Below, one piece after another: positions 5,323 through 12,637 of a stretch of DNA of 12,724 bases. A program made the position numbers and the translations under genes. The stretch's first letter is position 1, and each line of letters begins with the position of its first letter. The notes below the pieces were generated by a model. That model was not told the origin of the DNA, did not search any database, and saw only the letters and a program-made list of their open reading frames with translations. The stretch spans positions 1-12,724 of the forward strand of contig JANWZF010000258.1 of NCBI GenBank assembly GCA_025054905.1, in the 5' to 3' direction. Origin of the DNA: Tepidimonas sp. GTDB lineage: Bacteria > Pseudomonadota > Gammaproteobacteria > Burkholderiales > Burkholderiaceae_C.

Positions 5323-7739
5323 TGGGTCACCGCCGCAGCTTCGCCACTGGCGGCCGCTGTGGGCGGCACCACCGCCTCGTCCTCGGGCAGCGGCTGGGGC
5401 AGGCGCTGCAGCGCCAGTTCCAGCACGCGGTCGATCCAGCGCACCGGCACGATCTCCAGCCCCTGCTTGACATTGTCCGGGATCTCGGCCAGATCCTTGA
5501 CGTTTTCCTCCGGGATGATGACGGTGCGGATGCCGCCGCGCAGCGCAGCCAGCAGCTTTTCCTTCAGCCCCCCGATGGCGGTGACCTCGCCGCGCAACGT
5601 GATCTCGCCGGTCATGGCCACATCGGCGCGCACCGGGATGCCCGTCAGGGCCGAGACCATCGCGGTGGTCATCGCGATGCCGGCGCTGGGGCCGTCCTTG
5701 GGCGTCGCGCCATCGGGCACGTGGATGTGGATGTCCTTCTTCTCGAACAGCTCGTCGGCGATGCCCAGGCGCCGCGCACGGCTGCGCACCACGGTGCGCG
5801 CGGCCTCCACCGACTCCTTCATCACGTCGCCGAGCGAGCCGGTGCGGATCACGTTGCCCTTGCCGGGCATGATCGCGGCCTCGATGGTCAGCAGATCACC
5901 GCCCACTTCGGTCCACGCCAGCCCCACCACCTGGCCCACCTGGTTTTGCTGCTCGGCGCGGCCATAGGTGTACTTGCGCACGCCCAGAAAGTCCGCCAGG
6001 TTCTCCGGCGTGACGACCACGGGCTTGTTCATCTTGCCCAGCAGCAGTCCCTTGACCACCTTGCGGCAGATGCGCGAGATTTCGCGCTCCAGGGCGCGCA
6101 CGCCCGCCTCGCGCGTGTAGTAGCGCACGATGTCGCGCACGGCGGCTTCGGTCACCTCCAGCTCGTCGTCCTTGACACCGTTGTGGGCGCGCTGCTTGGG
6201 CAGCAGGTAGCGCAGGGCAATGGCCACCTTCTCGTCTTCGGTGTAGCCCGACAGGCGGATCACCTCCATGCGATCCAGCAGCGCCGGCGGGATGTTGAGC
6301 GAGTTGGAGGTGGCCACGAACATCACGTCCGACAGGTCGAAATCCAGCTCGACGTAGTGATCCTGGAAGGTGTGGTTCTGCTCGGGATCGAGCACCTCCA
6401 GCAGCGCCGAGGCGGGATCGCCACGGAAATCCATGCCCAGCTTGTCGATCTCATCCAGCAGGAACAGCGGGTTGCGCACCCCGACCTTGGTGAGGTTTTG
6501 CAGCACCTTGCCCGGCAGCGCACCGATGTAGGTGCGCCGGTGGCCACGGATCTCGGCCTCGTCGCGCATGCCGCCCAGGGCCATGCGCACGTATTTGCGC
6601 CCGGTGGCCTTGGCGATCGACTGCCCCAGCGATGTCTTGCCCACCCCCGGCGGGCCGACCAGACACAGGATCGGCGCCTTGACCTTGTCGACGCGCTGCT
6701 GCACGGCGAGATATTCCAGGATACGCTCCTTGACCTTTTCCAGCCCGTGATGGTCGGCGTTGAGCACTTCCTCGGCGTAGGCCAGGTCGTGGCGCACCTT
6801 GGTCTTCTTGCTCCACGGCAGGTTGACCAGCACGTCGATGTAGTTGCGCACGACCGTCGCCTCGGCCGACATCGGCGACATCAGGCGCAGCTTCTTGAGC
6901 TCGCTTTCGGCCTTCTTGCGCGCCTCTTTGGGCATGCGCGCCTTTTTGATCTTCTTTTCCAGCTCCTCGAGGTCGGCGCCCTCTTCGCCTTCGCCGAGCT
7001 CCTTCTGGATGGCCTTGACCTGCTCGTTGAGGTAGAACTCGCGCTGGTTTTTCTCCATCTGGCGCTTGACGCGCCCGCGGATGCGCCGGTCGACGTTGAG
7101 GATTTCGACCTCGGCCTCCAGTTGCGCAAACAGATGCTCCAGCCGCGGCACCAGCCGCTCCAGGTCCAGCACGCTCTGCTTGGCCTCGAGCTTCAGCGGC
7201 AAGTGCGCCGCGATCGTGTCGGCCAGCCGGCCCGGATCGTCGATGGAGGCGATCGAGGTCAGGATTTCGGCCGGAATTTTCTTGTTGAGCTTAACGTACT
7301 GCTCGAACTGCTGCATCACCGCCCGGCGCAGCGCCTCGAGCTCCTTCGGATCGGCCTCGGCGCGCTCGGCCTGGAGGTCCACCGGCAGCACGTGCGCCGA
7401 AAAGTGCTCGGCGCTGTCGTCCACGCGCAGCACCTTGGCCCGCTGCACCCCCTCCACCAGCACCTTGACGGTGCCATCGGGCAGCTTGAGCATCTGCAGG
7501 ATGCTGGCCACACAGCCAACCTCGAACAGATCGCTGGGCGTGGGCTCATCTTTGGCGGCGGTCTTTTGCGCCACCAGCATGATGCGCCGCTCGTGCGCCA
7601 TGGCCGCCTCCAGGGCCTTGATGCTCTTGGGCCGCCCGACGAACAGCGGGATGACCATGTGCGGAAAGACGACCACGTCGCGCAGCGGCAACAGCGGCAG
7701 CGTGACGGGCTCGGCAGGCAGGGGGGGCTGTCCAGACAT
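5319..7739 (-). CDS. lon: ATP-dependent protease La (LonA)
   Basis: Lon is a soluble hexameric AAA+ serine protease that degrades misfolded and regulatory proteins. Residue numbers here are from an upstream in-frame TTG (7745), two codons before the ATG. The LON substrate-binding domain is about 14-210 (LPLLPLRDVVVFPHMVIPLFVGR), followed by a coiled-coil helical segment rich in Lys/Glu (230-290). The AAA+ module has Walker A GPPGVGKT (364-371), Walker B LFLLDE (427-432) and an arginine-containing LLDRME segment (489-494). The protease domain has the Ser-Lys dyad S687 (DGPSAG) and K730 (GGLKEK). The ATG at 7739 is chosen as the start because AAAGGA sits 7 nt before it; the TTG would be 1 nt from that site. 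The product is 806 aa. A sigma-32-like promoter precedes it. It is the last protein gene of the chaperone/protease block. Confidence 0.97.
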   Translation of the reverse strand: MSGQPPLPAEPVTLPLLPLRDVVVFPHMVIPLFVGRPKSIKALEAAMAHERRIMLVAQKTAAKDEPTPSDLFEVGCVASILQMLKLPDGTVKVLVEGVQRAKVLRVDDSAEHFSAHVLPVDLQAERAEADPKELEALRRAVMQQFEQYVKLNKKIPAEILTSIASIDDPGRLADTIAAHLPLKLEAKQSVLDLERLVPRLEHLFAQLEAEVEILNVDRRIRGRVKRQMEKNQREFYLNEQVKAIQKELGEGEEGADLEELEKKIKKARMPKEARKKAESELKKLRLMSPMSAEATVVRNYIDVLVNLPWSKKTKVRHDLAYAEEVLNADHHGLEKVKERILEYLAVQQRVDKVKAPILCLVGPPGVGKTSLGQSIAKATGRKYVRMALGGMRDEAEIRGHRRTYIGALPGKVLQNLTKVGVRNPLFLLDEIDKLGMDFRGDPASALLEVLDPEQNHTFQDHYVELDFDLSDVMFVATSNSLNIPPALLDRMEVIRLSGYTEDEKVAIALRYLLPKQRAHNGVKDDELEVTEAAVRDIVRYYTREAGVRALEREISRICRKVVKGLLLGKMNKPVVVTPENLADFLGVRKYTYGRAEQQNQVGQVVGLAWTEVGGDLLTIEAAIMPGKGNVIRTGSLGDVMKESVEAARTVVRSRARRLGIADELFEKKDIHIHVPDGATPKDGPSAGIAMTTAMVSALTGIPVRADVAMTGEITLRGEVTAIGGLKEKLLAALRGGIRTVIIPEENVKDLAEIPDNVKQGLEIVPVRWIDRVLELALQRLPQPLPEDEAVVPPTAAASGEAAAVTH

Positions 7740-7746
7740 TGGCAAT

Positions 7747-7752
7747 TCCTTT
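7747..7752 (-). promoter_or_regulatory. Ribosome binding site that fixes the lon start
   Basis: AAAGGA on the minus strand is 7 nt from the ATG at 7739. It is only 1 nt from the in-frame TTG at 7745, so the two-codon-longer reading can be set aside. Confidence 0.75.
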
Positions 7753-7764
7753 CAGGCGGCACAG

Positions 7765-7791
7765 GTGGGGGCGCGCAGACCGGACTTCAAG
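7765..7791 (-). promoter_or_regulatory. Heat-shock (sigma-32) promoter candidate for lon
   Basis: On the minus strand CTTGAAG (7791-7785) is followed after 14 bp by CCCCAC (7770-7765). This closely fits the sigma-32 pattern CTTGAAA-N13/14-CCCCAT. The predicted start is near 7758, leaving a leader of about 19 nt that holds the ribosome binding site. Heat-shock control of lon by sigma-32 is established in E. coli; its use here is inferred. Confidence 0.65.
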
Positions 7792-7807
7792 CGCTGCGGC
7801 GCCCCCA
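7766..7807 (-). other. Large inverted repeat in the clpX-lon spacer
   Basis: A perfect 9-bp outer stem (TGGGGGCGC / GCGCCCCCA) continues past a one-base bulge into a 4-bp inner stem (GCAG / CTGC), with a 15-base loop. It fills half of the 84-bp gap between the clpX stop and the lon start. No T-tract follows, so it is not a standard terminator. It overlaps the sigma-32 promoter: the -35 is in the loop and the -10 is in the 3' arm. Confidence 0.7.
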
Positions 7808-7823
7808 GGCAGCCGCGCGCGCC

Positions 7824-9092
7824 TCAAGCCTGGCGCGCCTCTTCGTGGTAGACCAGCAGCGGCGCGCGGCCTTCGGTGATCGTGGCTTCCTCCACGACCA
7901 CCCGCTGCACGTTGCGCAGGCTGGGCAGTTCAAACATCGTATCCATCAGCGCCTGCTCCAGGATCGAGCGCAGGCCGCGCGCGCCGGTCTTGCGCTGCAG
8001 CGCCTTTTGGGCGATGGCACGCAGCGCCGCCGGGCGCACTTCCAGCTCCACGCCTTCCATCGCAAACAGTTCGGCAAACTGCTTGACGATGGCGTTTTTC
8101 GGCTCGGTCAGGATGCGCACCAGCGCGTCTTCGTCCAGCTCGGCCAGCGCGGTGACCACCGGCAGGCGCCCGACCAGCTCCGGAATCAGGCCGTAGCGCA
8201 CCAGATCATCGGGTTCCACCTGGGCGAACAGCTCGGTCAGCGGCCGCTCGCGCTTGCTGCGCACGGCCGCGCCAAAACCGATGCCCGAGGCCTCGGTGCG
8301 CGCCTCGACGATTTTTTCCAGTCCAGCAAACGCCCCACCGCAAATAAACAGGATGTTGGTGGTGTCCACCGCGATCATGTCCTGGTTGGGGTGCTTGCGC
8401 CCGCCTTGCGGCGGCACGCTGGCCACCGTGCCTTCGATGAGCTTGAGCAGCGCCTGCTGCACCCCTTCACCGGAGACGTCGCGCGTGATCGAGGGGTTTT
8501 CGGACTTGCGCGTGATCTTGTCGATTTCGTCGATGTAAACGATGCCGCGCTGGGCCTTGTCAACGTCGTAGTCGCAGGTCTGCAGCAGTTTGGCGATGAT
8601 GTTTTCGACGTCTTCGCCGACGTAGCCCGCTTCGGTCAGCGTGGTGGCATCGGCCATCACGAACGGCACGTCGAGCTTGCGCGCCAGCGTGGCGGCCAGC
8701 AGCGTCTTGCCGCTGCCGGTGGGGCCGATCAGCAGGATGTTGCTCTTGGCCAGCTCGACCCCGCTCTTTTGCACCGCGTCATTGTGGCGCAGGCGCTTGT
8801 AATGGTTGTAGACCGCCACGGCCAGCGTCTTCTTGGCCGCCTCCTGACCGATGACATACTGGTCCAGGTGCTCCTTGATCTGCGCCGGCGTGGGCAGCGC
8901 ATCCAGCGGCCCGCCGCTGCCGGCCGTTGGCTGCTCCTGGACCTCGTCGCGGATGATGTCGTTGCACAGCTCGATGCACTCATCGCAGATGAAGACCGAG
9001 GGGCCGGCGATGAGCTTTTTGACCTCGTGCTGGCTCTTGCCGCAAAACGAGCAGTACAGGGTCTTGTCGCGGGGACTCTTCTTGTCGGGCAT
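7824..9092 (-). CDS. clpX: ATP-dependent Clp protease ATP-binding subunit ClpX
   Basis: ClpX is the hexameric AAA+ unfoldase that recognises tagged substrates such as SsrA-tagged proteins and feeds them to ClpP. The 422-residue protein has an N-terminal zinc-binding domain with C14, C17, C36 and C39 (YCSFC...FICDEC). It also has Walker A GPTGSGKT (123-130), the GYVG pore loop (156-159), Walker B IVYIDEID (184-191), RKHP of the second pore loop (232-235), the IGFG loop that docks on ClpP (271-274) and sensor-2 GARGLRS (370-376). Length matches the family (about 420-425 aa). The ATG at 9092 gives the usual MxDKK start. The 44-nt gap after clpP is pyrimidine-rich on this strand and I see no Shine-Dalgarno sequence, so translation may depend on coupling or on another initiation mode. 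Confidence 0.97.
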   Translation of the reverse strand: MPDKKSPRDKTLYCSFCGKSQHEVKKLIAGPSVFICDECIELCNDIIRDEVQEQPTAGSGGPLDALPTPAQIKEHLDQYVIGQEAAKKTLAVAVYNHYKRLRHNDAVQKSGVELAKSNILLIGPTGSGKTLLAATLARKLDVPFVMADATTLTEAGYVGEDVENIIAKLLQTCDYDVDKAQRGIVYIDEIDKITRKSENPSITRDVSGEGVQQALLKLIEGTVASVPPQGGRKHPNQDMIAVDTTNILFICGGAFAGLEKIVEARTEASGIGFGAAVRSKRERPLTELFAQVEPDDLVRYGLIPELVGRLPVVTALAELDEDALVRILTEPKNAIVKQFAELFAMEGVELEVRPAALRAIAQKALQRKTGARGLRSILEQALMDTMFELPSLRNVQRVVVEEATITEGRAPLLVYHEEARQA

Positions 9093-9136
9093 GGGCGAAG
9101 GCAGGCGGGGCGGAGGAAGGGGGGCGGCAAGCCCGC

Positions 9137-9745
9137 TCAGGCGCGCTTGTCGATGACTTTGTCCACCAGGCCGTATTCAGCGGCCTCGGTGGCGGACATA
9201 AAAAAGTCGCGATCGGTGTCGCGTTCGATTTTTTCGAGCGGCTGACCGGTGCGCTCGCTCAGGATGCGGTTGAGGTCGGCGCGCAGGCGCAGGATTTCCC
9301 GCGCATGGATTTCGATGTCGGTGGCCTGTCCCTGGGCGCCGCCCAGCGGCTGGTGGATCATCACACGCGCATTGGGCAGTGCAAACCGCTTGCCTTTGGC
9401 CCCGGCGGCCAGCAAGAACGCCCCCATGCTGGCGGCCATGCCGATGCACAGCGTGGAGACATCGGGCTTGATGAAGTTCATCGTATCGAAGATGGCCATG
9501 CCGGCGCTGACCGACCCACCAGGCGAGTTGATGTAGAGCGAGATGTCCTTGTCCGGATTTTCGCTTTCCAGAAAGAGCAGCTGCGCCACCACCAGGTTGG
9601 CGGTCTGGTCGTTGACCGGGCCGACCAGAAACACGACCCGCTCCTTCAGCAGGCGCGAGTAAATGTCGTAGGCCCGCTCGCCGCGGCCCGACTGTTCGAT
9701 GACCATGGGGATCAGGCCCAGAGCCTGCGTATCCAGCGCGCTCAT
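9137..9745 (-). CDS. clpP: ATP-dependent Clp protease proteolytic subunit ClpP
   Basis: ClpP forms the tetradecameric serine peptidase chamber that works with ClpX. The 202-residue product contains the complete catalytic triad S106 (GMAASMGAF), H131 (VMIHQPLGG) and D180 (DTDRDFF). It also has the oxyanion strand SPGGSVSAG (74-82) and the axial-loop region near SRLLKERVVFLVGPV. The start at 9745 (MSALDTQALG) is chosen because it matches betaproteobacterial ClpP as remembered and has GGAG 10 nt upstream. An in-frame ATG at 9772 would add nine Arg-rich residues (MQHRRSTRR) and would lie almost at the predicted transcription start. clpX follows after 44 nt, presumably in the same transcript. Confidence 0.97.
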   Translation of the reverse strand: MSALDTQALGLIPMVIEQSGRGERAYDIYSRLLKERVVFLVGPVNDQTANLVVAQLLFLESENPDKDISLYINSPGGSVSAGMAIFDTMNFIKPDVSTLCIGMAASMGAFLLAAGAKGKRFALPNARVMIHQPLGGAQGQATDIEIHAREILRLRADLNRILSERTGQPLEKIERDTDRDFFMSATEAAEYGLVDKVIDKRA

Positions 9746-9781
9746 GCGTCGTGTGCTCCGTCTGTGCTGCATGGTTGTCCA

Positions 9782-9806
9782 ATGGGCTTACTGTAACCGC
9801 TTCGCG
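9782..9806 (-). promoter_or_regulatory. Weak sigma-32-like promoter candidate for clpP-clpX
   Basis: On the minus strand CGCGAA (9806-9801, four of six to CTTGAA) is separated by 13 bp from GCCCAT (9787-9782, five of six to CCCCAT). The predicted start near 9775 lies after the tig terminator and about 30 nt before the clpP ATG. No sigma-70 promoter is apparent in this gap. Some promoter is expected here because the preceding terminator is strong. Confidence 0.35.
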
Positions 9807-9828
9807 CCCGCGGCGCGGAGCAACGAGC

Positions 9829-9862
9829 AAAAAGGGGCGGACACCGCCCTTGCGTCCGCCCC
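9829..9862 (-). terminator. Intrinsic terminator after tig
   Basis: On the minus strand a perfect 9-bp stem (GGGGCGGAC / GTCCGCCCC) with an 11-base loop is followed directly by TTTTT. It lies 45 bp past the tig stop. It should separate most tig transcription from clpP-clpX. Confidence 0.9.
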
Positions 9863-9906
9863 CGGTCGAGGCGCCCGCGTGCCGCCATGGCGCACGGGCG
9901 CAACGT

Positions 9907-11214
9907 TCACTGCCCCATCAGCTCGGCGAAGGTGATCGCTTTGGGCGTCACCTGGGCCTGCGCGAAGATGAAATCGGCCACGTTGTTTTCCAGCACGATG
10001 GCCTGGATTTCGCTCAGGCGCTCGGGCTGCGACTTGTACCAGCGCACCACTTCCTCGGGATATTCGTACGAGGACGCCAGCTCGCGCAGGTGGGCCTCGA
10101 CCTGCTCCTCGGTGGCGCGCAGATCGTGCGCCTTGATCAGCTCGGCCACCACCAGCCCGAGCCGCACGCGCCGCTCGGCCTGCTGCTGGAACAGCTCGCG
10201 CGGGATCGGCGCCTTGTCGGCGTCCTTGATGCCGCGCTGCTTGAGGTCGGCCCGCGCGCCTTCCACCAGGCGGTCGATCTCGGCCTGCACGGCCGCCTTG
10301 GGCAGATCCAGCTCGGCAGCCTGCGCCAGCGCTTCCAGCGCCGTGGCCTTGTTGCGCGCCTGCAGGCGGAACTTCAGCTCCCGCTGCAGGTTGCGGCGGA
10401 TGTCCTCGCGCAGCGCTTCTTCGGTGCCGGCCTCGATGCCCAGCGACTTGACGAACGCCTCATCGACCGCAGGCAGGTGCTGCTGTTCGATCTTTTTGAC
10501 CGTGACGAGAAAGTCAGCGGTCTTGCCGGCCACCTCGCGGCCCTGGTAGTCCTCGGGGAAAGCCAGCGGGAAGGTCTTGGACTCGCCCACCTTCATGCCG
10601 CGCACGGCGTTTTCGAATTCGGCCAGCATCTGGCCTTCGCCCAGCACGAAGCTGAAGTCATGGGCCTGGCCGCCCTGGAAGGGCTCGCCATCGATCTTGC
10701 CCTCAAAGTCGATCGTGACCCGATCGCCATCCTGCGCCGGCTCCTCGGCCGCGCGCGGCGTGAACGTGCGCCGCTGCTTGCGCAGGATCTCCAGCGTGCG
10801 CTCCACGGCCGACTCGTCCACGGAGGACTCGAGCTTTTCGAGCTTGAGCGCTGACAGGTCCCCGAGCTTGACCTCCGGGAAGACCTCGAAGACGGCCTCA
10901 AACGCCACCATGCCTTCGGCCGCGCCCTCTTTTTCGGTGATGCGCGGCTGGCCCGCCACGCGCAGCTGCGCCTGCGCCACCGCATCGGCAAACGCCTGGC
11001 CCACCTGGTCGTTCATCACCTCGTACTGCACCGAGTCGCCGTAGCGTTGCGCCACCACCGACAGCGGCACCTTGCCGGGACGAAAGCCATCCATGCGCAC
11101 CTGGCGCTGCAGCCGCTTCAGACGGGCCTGCACCTCCTGCTGGATCGCCTGCAGCGGCAGCTCAAGCACGATCTTGCGCTCGAGCTTGTCCAGGGTTTCG
11201 ACGTTGACAGTCAT
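9907..11214 (-). CDS. tig: Trigger factor, ribosome-associated chaperone and peptidyl-prolyl isomerase
   Basis: Trigger factor binds the ribosome at the polypeptide exit and shelters nascent chains. The 435-residue protein has the N-terminal ribosome-binding domain with the signature GFRPGKVP (43-50). Next is an FKBP-type PPIase domain (about 161-246, from DGDRVTIDFEGKIDGEPFQGG to TADFLVTVKKIEQ). A helical C-terminal chaperone domain (about 247-435) holds the VDEAFVKSLGI and LRATEEQV segments. Length is usual for the family (430-450 aa). The ATG at 11214 is well supported by CAGGAG with a 6-nt spacer. It heads the tig-clpP-clpX-lon block, a conserved order in proteobacteria. It has its own terminator and a leader of about 90 nt with a strong hairpin. 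Confidence 0.97.
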   Translation of the reverse strand: MTVNVETLDKLERKIVLELPLQAIQQEVQARLKRLQRQVRMDGFRPGKVPLSVVAQRYGDSVQYEVMNDQVGQAFADAVAQAQLRVAGQPRITEKEGAAEGMVAFEAVFEVFPEVKLGDLSALKLEKLESSVDESAVERTLEILRKQRRTFTPRAAEEPAQDGDRVTIDFEGKIDGEPFQGGQAHDFSFVLGEGQMLAEFENAVRGMKVGESKTFPLAFPEDYQGREVAGKTADFLVTVKKIEQQHLPAVDEAFVKSLGIEAGTEEALREDIRRNLQRELKFRLQARNKATALEALAQAAELDLPKAAVQAEIDRLVEGARADLKQRGIKDADKAPIPRELFQQQAERRVRLGLVVAELIKAHDLRATEEQVEAHLRELASSYEYPEEVVRWYKSQPERLSEIQAIVLENNVADFIFAQAQVTPKAITFAELMGQ

Positions 11215-11220
11215 GCATCA

Positions 11221-11225
11221 CTCCT
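11221..11225 (-). promoter_or_regulatory. Ribosome binding site of tig
   Basis: AGGAG on the minus strand (within CAGGAGTGATGC) is 6 nt from the ATG at 11214. It is the strongest Shine-Dalgarno sequence in the window and fits a highly expressed chaperone. Confidence 0.85.
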
Positions 11226-11278
11226 GAAAAGGGACGAAGGACCCGCCCGCGGGACGAATCCAGGCAATCGGGGCTGAC

Positions 11279-11299
11279 GCGCCGCCTCCAAGGCGGCGC
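11279..11299 (-). other. Strong hairpin in the tig 5' leader
   Basis: An inverted repeat GCGCCGCCT / AGGCGGCGC gives a 9-bp GC-rich stem with a 3-base loop. It lies 30 bp past the permease stop and 64 bp before the tig ATG. No T-tract follows on either strand. It may protect the tig mRNA, or slow transcription reading in from the permease gene. Confidence 0.6.
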
Positions 11300-11313
11300 C
11301 GGATAAACATTTG

Positions 11314-11319
11314 ATTGTA
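11314..11319 (-). promoter_or_regulatory. Candidate -10 element for tig
   Basis: TACAAT on the minus strand matches five of six bases of TATAAT and lies in the only AT-richer stretch between the permease and tig. No -35 hexamer is recognisable at 16-18 bp spacing. The predicted start near 11307 would give a leader of about 93 nt that includes the hairpin at 11279-11299. Confidence 0.4.
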
Positions 11320-11328
11320 GTGCAGCGA

Positions 11329-12573
11329 TCAGCCCAACCACGCCACCGCCCATCGCCACAGCCACCATGTCAGGAGGCTGAGCACAGCAGCGGGCATGCC
11401 GATGCGGGCATGGTGGCGCCAATCCAGCCGCACGCCGTCGCGGGCGGCCAGGTCAGCCACGATCAGGTTGGCGATCGAGCCCACCAGCAGCAGGTTGCCG
11501 GCGTACGTGCTGGCCAGCGCCAGCGTCACCCCCGCCTCCACCCCTTGCACGTGCGGCAGCAGCAACATCACCGCCGGCACGTTGGAGACCAGATTGGACA
11601 GCCCCAACGCCACCAGGGCCAACACCCCGGGCTCCTGCAAACCCAGGCCCTGGGCAGCCAGCCACTGCACCGCCTGCGCGGCCAGGCCAGTGCGCTGCAA
11701 CCCGGCGTTGACCACGAACAATCCCATGAACAGCAGCAGCAGCGGCCAGTCCACCAGCCCCATGAACTGGGCCGAGTGCAGGCGCCGGCTCAGCAGCAGC
11801 ACCCCGGCCGCCAGCAGCGCGGCCAGTTCGTGCGGGACCTCGGTGACGGCAAACACCACCAGCAGGGCAGCGGCCACCGCCAACCCCTTGCCCGACTGCC
11901 AGCGATCGTACGGCGGGGCGTCGTCCAGCGCCGCCACCGGCGGCGCCGCGCGCGGCGGTGTGCGCCGCAGCACCCACACCATCCAGCCCCACAGCGCGGC
12001 CAACGCCAGCAGCACCGGCGGCAGTGCGGCGGCCGCATAGGTCACAAACGGCAACTTCAGCACCGAGCCGATCAGCATGTTCTGCGGATTGCCGATCAAC
12101 GTGGCCGCCGAACCGATGTTGGCCGCGCACGCCACGGCCACCAGCCACGGCACCGGATCCCAGCCGCGCCGCCACGCCACGCGCACCACCACCGGCGTGA
12201 CCGCCAGACAGACCACGTCGTTGGAAAACACCGCCGACAGCGCCGCCACCACCAGCAGCAGCGCCCCCATCAGCGCCGCCGGCGGCCACGGACGGCGCCC
12301 CACCGCCAGCGTGACCGCGCCATAAAACCCGCCCAGGCGCATCTGTGCTGACAGCAGCATGAACGCAAACAGCAGCGCCAGGGTCGGCAGATCGATCGCG
12401 GCGGCGGCCTGCTGCACCGACCAGCCCTGCACCGCCATCATCGCGATCGCGCCCAGCACCGCCACGCCGCTGCGATCCAGCCCCGTGCGCGGCAGCCCTC
12501 CCAGAAACATGCCCAGATACACGACGGCAAACACCGTCACCGTGCCGATCAGCGTGGCTTCAGGGGTTAGCAT
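11329..12573 (-). CDS. YbiR-like anion permease of the SLC13/ArsB-NhaD ion transporter superfamily
   Basis: This is a polytopic inner-membrane transporter; the substrate is unknown. From the ATG at 12573 it is 414 aa with about ten to twelve hydrophobic segments. Two matching half-repeats show the superfamily's signature turns. The first has FSNDVVCLAVTPVVV (about 116-130) and NIGSAATLIGNPQN (152-165); the second has SNLVSNVPAVMLLL (326-339) and NLLLVGSIANLIV (360-372). The Asn-containing SND, GNPQN, SNVP and SIANL elements align by eye with E. coli YbiR as remembered, better than with ArsB arsenite pumps. A hydrophilic linker (about 204-228) separates the halves. Start choice: longer readings (ATG at 12606 or 12678) add Pro-rich residues or run into tRNA-Leu, so they are set aside. 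No Shine-Dalgarno sequence or promoter is visible, and co-transcription with the upstream tRNA-Leu is possible. The gene interrupts the space between tRNA-Leu and tig. Confidence 0.85.
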   Translation of the reverse strand: MLTPEATLIGTVTVFAVVYLGMFLGGLPRTGLDRSGVAVLGAIAMMAVQGWSVQQAAAAIDLPTLALLFAFMLLSAQMRLGGFYGAVTLAVGRRPWPPAALMGALLLVVAALSAVFSNDVVCLAVTPVVVRVAWRRGWDPVPWLVAVACAANIGSAATLIGNPQNMLIGSVLKLPFVTYAAAALPPVLLALAALWGWMVWVLRRTPPRAAPPVAALDDAPPYDRWQSGKGLAVAAALLVVFAVTEVPHELAALLAAGVLLLSRRLHSAQFMGLVDWPLLLLFMGLFVVNAGLQRTGLAAQAVQWLAAQGLGLQEPGVLALVALGLSNLVSNVPAVMLLLPHVQGVEAGVTLALASTYAGNLLLVGSIANLIVADLAARDGVRLDWRHHARIGMPAAVLSLLTWWLWRWAVAWLG

Positions 12574-12637
12574 TGGGGGGAGGAATGGCGCAGGCCACGG
12601 GGCCATGCAGGGCTGCCAACGGATGGCCGGATCGGCC

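Noticed and set aside
5322..9245. Plus-strand open frame of about 1,300 codons opposite lon, clpX and clpP
   Set aside because: It is exactly antisense to three certain genes. Its His/Gln/Arg/Leu/Val-rich composition is the usual product of reading GC3-biased codons backwards. It crosses intergenic spacers and shows no recognisable domain.
9746..9772. ClpP start at 9772, adding MQHRRSTRR
   Set aside because: The Arg-rich addition is not typical of ClpP. The ATG at 9745 has an upstream GGAG and the family-like MSALDTQ start.
5319..11214. The chaperone/protease block as a novel operon or defence-like system
   Set aside because: Gene identities, catalytic residues and order match the widespread tig-clpP-clpX-lon arrangement. 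No extra gene is inserted within it.
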